A program made the position numbers and the translations under genes. This document shows, piece by piece, positions 34,062 to 42,926 of a stretch of DNA of 64,000 bases. Source of the stretch: Noviluteimonas sp052115395 (lineage in GTDB: Bacteria > Pseudomonadota > Gammaproteobacteria > Xanthomonadales > Xanthomonadaceae); assembly GCA_052115395.1 (NCBI GenBank), contig JBFRGO010000001.1; one strand, written 5' to 3'. The notes beneath the pieces are model-generated. The model saw nothing but the letters and a program-made list of their open reading frames with translations. It was not told the origin of the DNA and did not search any database. Numbering within the stretch: position 1 is the first letter of the stretch; every line of letters starts with the position of its first letter.

Positions 34062-34742
34062 TCAATCCAGGTGCGCGGCATTCTTGTCGCGATGCTTGCC
34101 GTAGCCGCGATCCATGCGCCCGGTCAACCATTTGACGAAACGCGAGAGCCGCCCGCGCCGCGTCTTGCGCGTTTTCGCCGCGGCATCGACCAGCCACGCG
34201 ACCTGGATCACATGCCGCTCGCCTTCGAACGGCAAGTGTCCGTGGTAGGAGCAATCGCTGCGCTTGAAGGCGGCCAGCGTGCCGTAGACCGGCGGGATTT
34301 CCGGCACCAGCGTCGCTTCGATGTCGTTGGGCTGGGTGAGGAAACGCAGGCATCCCGCGTGCGTTTCGGTCGGCCATTGCGGGTTGAGATACAACAGCGC
34401 GCTGGCGACTTTCGACAAACTGTCGGTGTGGATCGACCCGTGGCGCAGGTTGAGCGAGCGGCAGATCGTCACCAGCGGCGGATATTGCGAGAGTCGTTCG
34501 ATGCCCAGTTGTTTGCCGAGTGCATCGGCGAACGAGGGTGCCGTCAATTCCGACACCAATGCGTTGATGCTCTCGCCGCAATCGTTCGCCGCATGCGGGA
34601 AGTAACCGGCGCCGCGGTAGTGCGGGAAATCTTCGTCGAGCGCGGACCGCGCCGCATCGTCGAGCACGTCGTGCGCGACCAACAGCGGGAACGGCGCATT
34701 GCGCACGTCGGCGACTGCGAGCTGGTCGGGACGCAACAGCAT
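34062..34742 (-). CDS. 2-oxoglutarate/Fe(II)-dependent oxygenase-like protein
   Basis: A 226-residue double-stranded beta-helix protein with a facial triad: HTD at 105-107 in SIHTDSLSK and a His at 167 or 169 in SYHGH. An Arg at about 176 (PFEGERHVIQ) may bind 2-oxoglutarate. It hydroxylates an unknown substrate, possibly a protein or nucleotide-sugar. A Lys/Arg-rich C terminus (KTRKTRRGRLSRF) could bind nucleic acid. The ATG at 34742 has GGAG just upstream. It is close to, and co-oriented with, the PNPOx-like gene. Confidence 0.75.
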   Translation of the reverse strand: MLLRPDQLAVADVRNAPFPLLVAHDVLDDAARSALDEDFPHYRGAGYFPHAANDCGESINALVSELTAPSFADALGKQLGIERLSQYPPLVTICRSLNLRHGSIHTDSLSKVASALLYLNPQWPTETHAGCLRFLTQPNDIEATLVPEIPPVYGTLAAFKRSDCSYHGHLPFEGERHVIQVAWLVDAAAKTRKTRRGRLSRFVKWLTGRMDRGYGKHRDKNAAHLD

Positions 34743-34771
34743 TCCAATCTCCGACGTCGGGGACGACCGGC

Positions 34772-35251
34772 TCAGTGCAGGTCGACCTTCGCCACGTGCT
34801 CCTTGTAGCTCTGCTTCGGGTCCACGCCAAGCAGCAACTTCACGCCCGCGAACAGGCTCGATGCGTTCTCCCACACTTCGGCGTCGTCGGCGTCGAAGCG
34901 CAGCAGCGCCAGCTTCGGATCGTCCTTGCCCTCGTACCACGCGGCGATGAAGGGATTCCAGAGACGATCGATCACTTCCCGATCCATGTGCAGCGCGATC
35001 GAACCGCGCAGGCTCGCGAACAGGTCATGGCCCTTGGAAGCGAAACTGCCCACGGCGCGGCCGCCCCCATCGCCGAGTTGTTTCACCAGCGCGCTGTCGC
35101 GCGAGGTGAAGAACCAGATCGGCCCGCGTTCTTCCTCGTACACGGCGGTCAGGGGACGCGCATGGTCTTCACCCTGCAGGCCGACGAAGATCGTCCGGTC
35201 GGACTTCAGCGCCTTCCACATTTTTCCTTCGAGTTCATGGGGCGTGGACAT
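34772..35251 (-). CDS. General stress protein 26-like (pyridoxamine 5'-phosphate oxidase fold)
   Basis: A 159-residue split-barrel flavin-binding protein of the PNPOx-like family. It has HARPLTAVYEEERGPIWFFT, typical of the GSP26-type FMN-binding barrel, and a C-terminal helix. General stress protein 26 homologues bind FMN/FAD or F420-like cofactors; catalytic function is not known. The start is the ATG at 35251. It sits 29 bp upstream of the 2OG oxygenase gene, so they may be co-transcribed. Confidence 0.8.
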   Translation of the reverse strand: MSTPHELEGKMWKALKSDRTIFVGLQGEDHARPLTAVYEEERGPIWFFTSRDSALVKQLGDGGGRAVGSFASKGHDLFASLRGSIALHMDREVIDRLWNPFIAAWYEGKDDPKLALLRFDADDAEVWENASSLFAGVKLLLGVDPKQSYKEHVAKVDLH

Positions 35252-35331
35252 GCAGGGCTCCGCGTTGGGGACCAGCCGGTTGTATTGAAACCGCGGTGAA
35301 CGCCGGGCGATGGCGGCCGGTATCATGGCGC

Positions 35332-36714
35332 ATGAACGACGCCGTCGAATTCTCCGATCTCCCGCTGGATCCCGCGCTGATGCAAGGCCTGGATGCGCTC
35401 GGCCACGTGCGCATGACACCGGTCCAGGCGCGCAGCCTTCCGGCCTTGCTGCAAGGCCACGACCTGATCGCCCAGGCGCCCACCGGCAGCGGCAAGACCG
35501 CGGCCTTCGGCCTGGCGCTGTTGCAGCGCATCGAACTGGCGCAGATCCGCGCGCAGGCCATCGTCCTGTGCCCGACGCGCGAACTGGCCGACCAGGTGGC
35601 CAAGCACATCCGCAAGCTCGCCACCGGCTTGCCGAACCTGAAACTGCTGACGTTGACCGGCGGCGTCGCACTCGGGCCGCAACTGGCGTCGCTGGGCCAT
35701 GCGCCGCACGTCGTCGTCGGCACGCCCGGACGCGTGCAGGAATTGCTGCGCAAGAAGGCGCTCGACCTGCGCGGCATCCGCACGCTCGTGCTCGATGAAG
35801 CCGATCGCCTGCTCGACATGGGCTTCGAGGAGCCCATTCGCGAAATCATCAAGGCCACGCCGAAGGACCGGCAGTCCCTGTTGTTCTCCGCGACCTTCCC
35901 CGACGCCGTGCGCGCCATCGCGCGCGCCACGATGCGCGAGCCGGTCGAAGTCACGGTCGAAGGCGCCGCCGATGCCGCGCCCATCGAACAACGCTTCTAC
36001 GAGGTCGACCCCGAGCGCAAGCCCGCCGCCCTCGCCGGCTTGCTGATGGACCATGGCGGCAACAACGCGGTCGTGTTCTGCAACATGCGGCGCGATACCG
36101 AAGAAGTCGTGGCGTCGCTCACCCATCTGGGTTTCTCCGCGCTCGCCCTGCACGGCGACATGGAACAGCGCGACCGCGAAGAAGTGCTGGTGCGCTTCGC
36201 CAATCGCAGTTGCACCGTGCTGGTCGCCAGCGACGTCGCCGCGCGCGGGCTGGACATCGAAGACCTGGGCGCGGTGGTCAATTACGACGTGCCCAACGAT
36301 CCGGACACCTACCTGCATCGCATCGGACGCACCGGACGCGCGGGTCGCGACGGCCTGGCGCTGACCCTGTGCACCTCGCGCGAACTGCCGCGGCTGAAGG
36401 CGATCGAGGATGCGTTGAATTTGCGCGCCGCGTTGCAGCGTCCGCCGATGGCGGCGTTGAAGGCGAACGTCGGCCAACGCGCGCCGATGGCGACGCTGCG
36501 CATCGACGCCGGCCGCACCGACAAGCTGCGCCCGGGCGACATCGTGGGCGCGCTCACCGGGGAAGGCGGATTGAAGGGCGACACGATCGGCAAGATCGAC
36601 GTGTTCGCCACACGCAGCTACGTCGCGGTGCCCGCAGCGCAGGCGAACAATGCGCTCACGCGATTGACGCAAGGCAAGATCAAGGCGAAGCGGTTCCGCG
36701 TTCGGAAGTTGTGA
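35332..36714 (+). CDS. dbpA: ATP-dependent RNA helicase DbpA
   Basis: A 460-residue DEAD-box helicase with all motifs: APTGSGKT, PTRELADQ, LDEADRLLDMGF (DEAD), SATFPDAV and HRIGRTGRAGR. The C-terminal 75 residues form the DbpA RNA-binding domain, TLRIDAGRTDKLRPGDIVGA and GDTIGKIDVFATRSYVAV, which directs the enzyme to hairpin 92 of 23S rRNA for 50S subunit maturation. The start is the ATG at 35332. Its last 35 bp overlap the end of the gene on the opposite strand. Confidence 0.95.
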   Translation: MNDAVEFSDLPLDPALMQGLDALGHVRMTPVQARSLPALLQGHDLIAQAPTGSGKTAAFGLALLQRIELAQIRAQAIVLCPTRELADQVAKHIRKLATGLPNLKLLTLTGGVALGPQLASLGHAPHVVVGTPGRVQELLRKKALDLRGIRTLVLDEADRLLDMGFEEPIREIIKATPKDRQSLLFSATFPDAVRAIARATMREPVEVTVEGAADAAPIEQRFYEVDPERKPAALAGLLMDHGGNNAVVFCNMRRDTEEVVASLTHLGFSALALHGDMEQRDREEVLVRFANRSCTVLVASDVAARGLDIEDLGAVVNYDVPNDPDTYLHRIGRTGRAGRDGLALTLCTSRELPRLKAIEDALNLRAALQRPPMAALKANVGQRAPMATLRIDAGRTDKLRPGDIVGALTGEGGLKGDTIGKIDVFATRSYVAVPAAQANNALTRLTQGKIKAKRFRVRKL

Positions 36715-38134
36715 TGGTTTCCGTGATGCGCCGGGCCATCTCGTCGTAGAACGGATTCCACGTCAGGCGGTCGATGCTGTCCTGCGAAATCGCCAGCGTG
36801 TTGCGCTCACCGCGCACGGCGACGGCGCCCAATTGCAGCACCGGAAGTCCCGACGGGCGATTGCCGTAAAGCGGATCGTCCGCGGGGAACGGCAGCGCGA
36901 CGTGCGAGAGCGAGTACACGTCGCCCGGGTAGCGCATGTCGAGTGTGTGCGATTCGACCTGCGCGGCGCCCGCGCGGCGGGTGCGCGCGATCGCGGTCGC
37001 ATCGGTGTCCGACGTCGCGCCGACGAGCGTCAGCGTATAGCGTCGCTGGACCTTGAAGGCATCGCGCATCCACGCGGCGGCGGTCGGCCGCAGGATCGGA
37101 TCGATCACGCGCCCGCGGTGCACGTCGAACAACACCAGTTCGCTGCCGTTCGCAGGCAGCCTGTCGAACAACCGCACCATCACCGCCTGCGCCGTGACGG
37201 TGTCGTCGACGACCGATTGGAAGGCGAGGATCGGCGGCACCTGCCCCATGGCCTGCCGTTCGACGACGGCATCCATCGCGTCCTGCAGGTCGCGCGTCAC
37301 CAGGTAGGACTCGCGCGCCGCGCGCACGGGGAAGGAGTTGTACTTGAAGGGGTTGTATTCGGGCAGGACGTCGAGCCAGGCGGACTTCGCGTATCGGCCG
37401 AAATACGCGGGCAGGCCGGCGAGGCCCGCGTAACGCGCGAAGGCGTTGACCTCGATCATCGGCGAGAGCAGCACGATGCGTTGGACATCGCTGCGCTGAC
37501 CCTCGCCGATGCGGCGCATGACGTGGAGCAGCGCGAGCGCGCCGCCATTGGAATAACCGACCAGATGCATCGGCAGTCGATGGCCGGCACGGCGCGTGGC
37601 TTCGGCCATGGCCATGTCGACCGTCGCTTCCCATTGCTTGCGACCTTCGCGCGTGAGCCCGGCAGGCACGGTGCCGTGGCCCGGAAGACGAGGCACGATC
37701 GCGATCCAGCCCCGGTCGCGATACAGCGAGGCCAGGCTGCGCATGCTGTACGGACCGTCCGACAAGCCATGCAGCAGGACGACGACGCCGCGCGCAGGTG
37801 CCGCAGGTTCGAGGACGAAGGAGCGATTCCAGTCGTGCCCGAAGGACGCGGGCGAGGACAGGCTGCCGTCGTTGTAGCGATTGATCGGCGTGCGGTCGGC
37901 GGGTGTCATCGCCTTATGCAGGTCGCGATGCAATCGGTCGAACAGTCGCGATTCGGCCGCGACGTAATCGGCCCAGGTGCCATGTACGATCGCATCGGCC
38001 TCCAACTCGACCGGTACGAGCGTGTGCCACGGCCGCAAGTGCGGGCCTTGCGTCGAGTGCCAGGCGCGGAACCCGAGCAACGCAAGCAGGAGCAGCAGAC
38101 CGACGATCGCGACCCGGCGTACGAATGCGCGCAT
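36680..38134 (-). CDS. Membrane-anchored alpha/beta hydrolase
   Basis: A 484-residue protein with an N-terminal membrane segment (VAIVGLLLLLALLGF, about 8-22) and an alpha/beta-hydrolase domain exposed to the periplasm. The oxyanion region is VVLLHGLSDGPYS (about 117-129) and the nucleophile elbow is GYSNGG (Ser about 196). A late Ser/His region with YSLSHVALPFP may supply the catalytic His. Carboxylesterase or lipase activity is likely, with an unknown substrate. It is tail-to-tail with dbpA with a 35-bp overlap and sits 18 bp upstream of the HupE-like gene, read the same way. Confidence 0.75.
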   Translation of the reverse strand: MRAFVRRVAIVGLLLLLALLGFRAWHSTQGPHLRPWHTLVPVELEADAIVHGTWADYVAAESRLFDRLHRDLHKAMTPADRTPINRYNDGSLSSPASFGHDWNRSFVLEPAAPARGVVVLLHGLSDGPYSMRSLASLYRDRGWIAIVPRLPGHGTVPAGLTREGRKQWEATVDMAMAEATRRAGHRLPMHLVGYSNGGALALLHVMRRIGEGQRSDVQRIVLLSPMIEVNAFARYAGLAGLPAYFGRYAKSAWLDVLPEYNPFKYNSFPVRAARESYLVTRDLQDAMDAVVERQAMGQVPPILAFQSVVDDTVTAQAVMVRLFDRLPANGSELVLFDVHRGRVIDPILRPTAAAWMRDAFKVQRRYTLTLVGATSDTDATAIARTRRAGAAQVESHTLDMRYPGDVYSLSHVALPFPADDPLYGNRPSGLPVLQLGAVAVRGERNTLAISQDSIDRLTWNPFYDEMARRITETITTSERGTASP

Positions 38135-38152
38135 CGGCGCGTTCCCTTGGAA

Positions 38153-39157
38153 TCAAGCCCAGATCGACACTGTACGCTGGATCGTCCAGAACGCCGCGGC
38201 GCCGCCGATCGCATAGGCTGGCGCGTAATGACTCCAGGCCGGCAGGCGCGCGATCCAGCGTCGCGTGGCCGCAACCACGGCCAGCACCGCGCAGACGAAG
38301 GACAACTGGCCGATTTCCACGCCGACGTTGAAGGTCAGCAGTGCCACGGGAATCGCCTTCTGCGGCAAACCGACATCGGCGAGCGCGCCGGCGAATCCGA
38401 AACCATGCAACAACCCGAACGAGAACGCGACGACCCACGGCGCGCGCGCCGTGAGCCCGGGTTTTCCCTGCATCCCGCGAATCACTTCGGCGGCGACGAA
38501 CACGATGCTCAGCGCGATCGTCGCTTCGACAGGCGCGCCGGGTACGTGCACCCAGCCCAGCGTCGCGGCGACGAGCGTGAGGCTGTGCGCCGCGGTGAAG
38601 GCGGTCACTGTCGCGATGATCCGCCTGCCGCCGCGCACCACCAGCAACAGCGCGAGCACGAACAGCAGATGGTCGATGCCACCGAGGATGTGTTCGACAC
38701 CGAGCACCAGGTAGGACCAGGCCACCTGCCCCGTCGTCGCGGGCGCCTGCACGACGAAGGCGGTGCGTTCCGGCGGGAGGCGTTCGACCTGGCTCGCGCC
38801 GTCGGCCCATTCCACGCGCGCGATGATGTCCGTCGCGCCCGTCGCGCGGCCTTCGAAGGCGATCGCCTGCCCCACCAGGCCGCCCGGCCGATGCACGCGC
38901 CATTGTTCGACGATCGCGTCGCCCGTGAATGCGCTGCGCGGCGTTGCATCGACGATCGTGCCGTCGGGAAAGCGGACGTGCATGGCCATCGGCGTGCTGC
39001 GATCCAGCGCCGGCAACTTCCACAACACGTCGTAATGCTCGGCGTCGACCTGCCGGAGCTCGAAGTACGCCGGGCGGAAGGTGTCTGCGTGCGCGATGCC
39101 GAACCAGGTGCAGAGGAATAGGAACAGGACGATGCCCGGGATCGGCCACCGCTTCAT
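38153..39157 (-). CDS. HupE/UreJ-family membrane protein
   Basis: A 334-residue protein with a signal peptide (cleavage near AHA-DT), a periplasmic beta-rich domain of about 140 residues, and six or seven membrane segments. The latter carry the HupE/UreJ hallmarks: GVEHILGGIDHLLFVLALL with His residues and FSFGLLHGFGFAGAL, which in nickel/cobalt-importing relatives bind the metal. This branch (HupE/UreJ_2) is found beside DUF3604 and PpiC genes and its substrate has not been established to my knowledge. It starts at 39157, overlapping the PpiC-like gene by 4 bp. Confidence 0.8.
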   Translation of the reverse strand: MKRWPIPGIVLFLFLCTWFGIAHADTFRPAYFELRQVDAEHYDVLWKLPALDRSTPMAMHVRFPDGTIVDATPRSAFTGDAIVEQWRVHRPGGLVGQAIAFEGRATGATDIIARVEWADGASQVERLPPERTAFVVQAPATTGQVAWSYLVLGVEHILGGIDHLLFVLALLLVVRGGRRIIATVTAFTAAHSLTLVAATLGWVHVPGAPVEATIALSIVFVAAEVIRGMQGKPGLTARAPWVVAFSFGLLHGFGFAGALADVGLPQKAIPVALLTFNVGVEIGQLSFVCAVLAVVAATRRWIARLPAWSHYAPAYAIGGAAAFWTIQRTVSIWA

Positions 39158-40032
39158 GGGGCACCATCGGCCGCGAGACGTTTGACGTTCTCGGCGATCG
39201 ATTGCGCGAGGTCGGCGTCGATGTCGACAGTGTAATGCTTGCGCAGTGCCGCGAGGTAGGCGCGGTCGGCGCGCTGCGTTCGTTCGCGCAACCAGTCGCG
39301 CTCCACGTCGTCGCGCACTTCTGCCAATGCCGGCACGCGCGCCGGCGTGCGCGCCTGCACGCGGACCAGGTGCACGCCGTAACCCGAAGCGATCGGTCCG
39401 CTCCATTCACCCAGCGGCGCGCGGCCGAGCGCATGGACGAAGGCGCTGCCGAACAAGGCTGCAAAATCTTCTTCGGCCATCGCATCGACCGCCGACGGCA
39501 ACAGCGTGGCGTCGCCGGGCGATGCGTCGTCATCGCGCGACAACAACGCACGCGCCGCCTGCACGTCGTCGTTCAAGCGCGCACCGTGGCGGCGCGGATC
39601 GAAATACACCTGCTGCAAGGTGTAACGCGGCGCAATGCGATAAGCCGCCGGATGCGTGCGCAACCAGGCCTGCAATTCGGCGTCCTGCGGCACCGCGGCC
39701 GCCATGCCTTCGTTGAGCGACGCCATGCGTTGCGCGACGCGGCGACGCACGACTTCGTCTTCGCGGTCCAGCCCGGCGGACAGGCCTTCGCGATACAACA
39801 TCTCGTCTTCGACCCAGGCCTGGATCGATTGCCGCAGTTCCTCCTCCGTCGGCGGCCGTTGCCAGGTGCGTTCGAAGCGCACGGCCAGGGCATCGGCTTG
39901 CGCCTGGTCGACGACGATCGCCGAAGGATCGGTCGCCGCGTGCCCGTTCACGAGTGCGTTGACGCCGAACAGCAACGCACCGATTGCGAGGAAGTGCAGC
40001 AAGGGTTCCCGAAGCAGGCGCGCGATGTCCAA
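39154..40032 (-). CDS. PpiC-type peptidyl-prolyl isomerase, membrane-anchored
   Basis: A 292-residue protein with an N-terminal signal anchor (REPLLHFLAIGALLFGVNAL) and a SurA/PpiC-like parvulin region at about 130-240: YTLQQVYFDPRRHG and GEWSGPIASGYGVHLVRVQ. It probably assists folding of an exported partner. The start is a TTG at 40032, one base after the DUF3604 stop and with GGGAG about nine bases upstream, so translation is coupled. Its stop overlaps the HupE-like start by 4 bp. Confidence 0.8.
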   Translation of the reverse strand: MDIARLLREPLLHFLAIGALLFGVNALVNGHAATDPSAIVVDQAQADALAVRFERTWQRPPTEEELRQSIQAWVEDEMLYREGLSAGLDREDEVVRRRVAQRMASLNEGMAAAVPQDAELQAWLRTHPAAYRIAPRYTLQQVYFDPRRHGARLNDDVQAARALLSRDDDASPGDATLLPSAVDAMAEEDFAALFGSAFVHALGRAPLGEWSGPIASGYGVHLVRVQARTPARVPALAEVRDDVERDWLRERTQRADRAYLAALRKHYTVDIDADLAQSIAENVKRLAADGAP

Positions 40033-40033
40033 C

Positions 40034-41965
40034 TCAGCGCGCTCCCGCGATGGGCGTGTACCAGATCGGCGACGTGAAGCCGCGCTCCTGCAAGGTCATC
40101 TGCACCGAGGCCGGCATCTTCGAGTGGAAGCGGACGACGTCGTAGGCGGTCCAGCGCGGCGTGGGGATCTCCAGCACGCGCACGTAATAGACGGCGCGCA
40201 CGCGCGGGTCGAAATCCGGATCGGTCCATGCGGTCACCAACGCCGGTGCGCCGATGGTGTTCTTGTACGTCGCGGTCTTGAGGTCGACGGTGCTGCCCAC
40301 GTCGGGCAGGTTCCCCGCAGCGTCGGGCTTGCGGTCGCCCGACCATTTCACGTCGTACACCTTTTCGTAGGTTTGTCCGTCGACGCCCACCCAGCCCTTG
40401 ATCACCGACACGCGATCGAGGTTCGCGCCGTCGGGGTCCTTCATCGCCGCGATGAGGAAAGTCGGCGCCTTCGCGCGTTGCGGCGAAGCCGACAGGTCGC
40501 TGCCCATCGGCACGCCCCTGGCGTAACCGTTGGCGACGAGGTCCTTGAGGTCGGCGTCGCTGAAGTTGAAGCCGCCGAAGAAACGCAGCGTCATGCGCGA
40601 CCCGGTGGTCGCGAAGGTTTCGCGGCGTTGCATCGCATCCCACAGGGCTTCGCGCGTATTCGCGGTGGCCCAGACGCCCATGTAACCCGCCGACACCATG
40701 TCCGAACCATGTTTCGCAGCCGGCCCGGCACCAAGTACCGTCGGTTCCCAGCGCGTGGCCGAAGGTTCGACACCACGGAACTTGCCCCAGAAATTGTCTT
40801 CCTCGGCGGTGGGCATGCCGGTGTGCGTGTCGGTCGCCGCGTTCGCGCCGAGCTTGAAGGGATTGACGCCGAGCTGGCGTTCCAGGCGAAGGCCCGACTT
40901 CAAGGCCTCGCGCCAATATTCTGTGCGCAACATGCCGGCCTGCTTGGGCAAGCCGACCAGGTTGCCCGCATCCCACAGATCCCAATTGGCGTATGCGTCC
41001 TTTGGCGAAAGGCTGGGATGGCTTTCACTCTGGCCCTTGATCTGCACCAGTTCGAACAAGCGCTCCCAACGTGCGCGCGTGGCGGCGTATTCGGGCGTCA
41101 GCGGGCGACCATCGAAACGCTGCTCTTCGAACATGCGCCCATTGGACAGATTGCCGTTGTGCGGAATCGCGAGCACCTTGCCGCCGGTCTTGCGTTCGTA
41201 AGCTTCCATCCACGCCCACAGCGTTTCCGGATCCTGGCTTTCGAACGTGGTCAGCGGCAGCATCTGCTTCGCTTTGTCCGCACCGTCGCGATAGATGATG
41301 TTGCGATGCAGGTTGTTGCCGCCATTGGCGTTGACCGTCCACTCGTAACCGATGAACGCGGTGAACTTGCCGGGCGCGTTGTAACGATCGGCGATGGCGA
41401 TGGTCTTCTCCCACGCCGAGCCCATCCACTTCGGATCTTCCATCACCTTCGGCGTTTGCCCGTTCGCCTGGTGGCGGATCAGGTCCATCGCCGCTTCGTG
41501 CGTGCGATGCTCGTCGCCACTACGCAACGCATCCGACCAACCGCGAACCACCGGGTCGGCCATCATCTGCGGATTGCGCGCGATGACTTCACTGATCGTG
41601 CCCATGCCATCGGAGTGATCGGTGATCGCCATCCAGTCCAGCGGGCGCTTGAGCTTCGCGGGGCGCCCGGTGTTCGACGTGATCTCATCCCCGCGCGCCA
41701 GGCGGAAGGCGTCTTCGGGCGTGGTGATCACCCCTTCGGTGCCCGCATCGACGGACCAACCGGTGTGCACGTGCGTATCGCCGAAGTAAGCCCGCGTGGG
41801 ATACGCGGTCTCGGCGACCGACTTCGGCGTCGGCGCGGGAGCGGCATCCGTGGGAACGTCCGCGGGCGTCGGCGAGCATGCGGCCAGCGCCAACATCAGG
41901 GGCAAGAAACTGATCAGCGCTCGCACGGGATGGAATACCTTCGGGGCGCGCAGGGAATCCGACAT
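40034..41965 (-). CDS. DUF3604 lipoprotein, PHP-like metal-dependent hydrolase
   Basis: A 643-residue lipoprotein (lipobox LAAC, Cys30). The DUF3604 domain has PHP-like metal-binding motifs: FGDTHVHTGWS (Asp63, His65, His67) and MAITDHSDGMG (about 112-122), and a later AIPHNGN. Proteins of this family are predicted metal-dependent phosphoesterases or amidohydrolases at the outside face of the membrane; the natural substrate is unknown to me. It leads an operon with the PpiC-like and HupE-like genes, joined by 1-bp spacing and a 4-bp overlap. The start is the ATG at 41965. The 194 bp upstream (41966-42159) hold no gene; only promoters are expected there. Confidence 0.85.
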   Translation of the reverse strand: MSDSLRAPKVFHPVRALISFLPLMLALAACSPTPADVPTDAAPAPTPKSVAETAYPTRAYFGDTHVHTGWSVDAGTEGVITTPEDAFRLARGDEITSNTGRPAKLKRPLDWMAITDHSDGMGTISEVIARNPQMMADPVVRGWSDALRSGDEHRTHEAAMDLIRHQANGQTPKVMEDPKWMGSAWEKTIAIADRYNAPGKFTAFIGYEWTVNANGGNNLHRNIIYRDGADKAKQMLPLTTFESQDPETLWAWMEAYERKTGGKVLAIPHNGNLSNGRMFEEQRFDGRPLTPEYAATRARWERLFELVQIKGQSESHPSLSPKDAYANWDLWDAGNLVGLPKQAGMLRTEYWREALKSGLRLERQLGVNPFKLGANAATDTHTGMPTAEEDNFWGKFRGVEPSATRWEPTVLGAGPAAKHGSDMVSAGYMGVWATANTREALWDAMQRRETFATTGSRMTLRFFGGFNFSDADLKDLVANGYARGVPMGSDLSASPQRAKAPTFLIAAMKDPDGANLDRVSVIKGWVGVDGQTYEKVYDVKWSGDRKPDAAGNLPDVGSTVDLKTATYKNTIGAPALVTAWTDPDFDPRVRAVYYVRVLEIPTPRWTAYDVVRFHSKMPASVQMTLQERGFTSPIWYTPIAGAR

Positions 41966-42159
41966 GATGTTGCTCTTCGAACGGTGTTTGCCATCTAACG
42001 CCGTGTTTTGAAGAAAAGCGAACGAGGTATTTCTCGCGTGAGACGCTTCGGATTCACAGCGAGGACCGATGCCCCTTGCAACCTGCTGCGAGGTTCCTCA
42101 CGAACCCGCGACATGCGCCGTTTTAAAGAAAGCAAACTCGAAAACCGGAGGGCACGGTC

Positions 42160-42429
42160 ATGCCACGCGGAGACAAGTCTTCGTACTCACCCAAGCAGCG
42201 GCGCCAGGCGGCGCACATCGAGGAAACGGAAAAGAAGGAAGGCCGCTCGACCGCGGCGGCCGAGCGCATCGCATGGGCGACCGTCAACAAACAGGACGGC
42301 GGCGCGAAGGGCACCAAGGCCACGAAGAAAGCGGTGAAGACAGCGGCGAAGAAATCCCCGGCGAAAAAGGCCGCGAAGAAAACAACCACACGCAAGGCGA
42401 CAAAAAAGAGCGCAAGCAAGGCCGCGTAA
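42160..42429 (+). CDS. Small basic protein with histone H1-like Lys/Ala tail
   Basis: An 89-residue protein. Residues 1-50 (MPRGDKSSYSPKQRRQAAHI and the AERIAWATVNKQDGG motif) match a small family common in proteobacteria, sometimes annotated as a plasmid-stabilisation protein, with no proven function. The C-terminal 35 residues are almost pure Lys/Ala/Thr/Ser (KKSPAKKAAKK), like histone H1 or AlgP tails, so DNA binding is likely. CGGAGG at 42147-42152 gives a good ribosome site. A nucleoid role is inferred from the tail. Confidence 0.75.
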   Translation: MPRGDKSSYSPKQRRQAAHIEETEKKEGRSTAAAERIAWATVNKQDGGAKGTKATKKAVKTAAKKSPAKKAAKKTTTRKATKKSASKAA

Positions 42430-42926
42430 CTTCACCTCGCTGCGCATCCGCTTCCCCCTCAAATCGCCGCGAAGGCGCCGATGCCCGAGAGAGGACATCG
42501 CGCTTGCGAGGACCAGCACCCACGCGAGTCGTGATGTCCTCGACGGGCGAGGCGCCGGCCCGTCTGGAGTGCTGGCTGTACGCGCGCCGGCCTAAATTCG
42601 CGACGCCCCCACTCCCCACAGTGCTGTCGCGCAACCTGACGCCTGATGCGCGGTGGTCGTCGCGTTGGAGGGCCTCATTGCGGAGCGTGAGCTCTTGCGG
42701 AGCAATGAGGCCCTCCAATGCGGCGGCGCGCCGCGCAACTCTGGTGGAGTCGAAACAACCCAACCGACGCCCCATCTGCGCCCCCAGCTTCCAGCACCCG
42801 CCCGAATGCCCCGGTGAGAACCGCGCTTTACGTGACAGTGACCCCGCCCACCATGACTGATGGGCCAGCGGCCGCAGCGCCCCCCGATGGCAGACTCGAC
42901 GCTTTGCCGGGTTCAGGGGAAAAGCA
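42430..42926. other. Non-coding region with two inverted repeats, possible dispersed element
   Basis: About 500 bases without a convincing gene. A minus-strand frame runs open through it (42284-43390) but has no ribosome site, overlaps coding sequence at both ends and lacks any recognisable domain. Two inverted repeats lie inside: a 9-bp pair (GAGGACATC 42491-42499, GATGTCCTC 42533-42541) and the 17-bp pair at 42665-42718. The amino-acid-like translation has the composition I associate with repeated intergenic sequences in Lysobacter-type genomes, but this is memory and unproven. A promoter for the M28 peptidase is expected near its right end. Confidence 0.45.
42665..42718. repeat. Perfect 17-bp inverted repeat
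   Basis: TTGGAGGGCCTCATTGC (42665-42681) and its exact complement (42702-42718) surround a 20-base loop that contains the palindrome GAGCTC. No T-tract follows, so simple termination is not the obvious role. It may be a structured RNA element or part of a repeat family. Confidence 0.8.
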
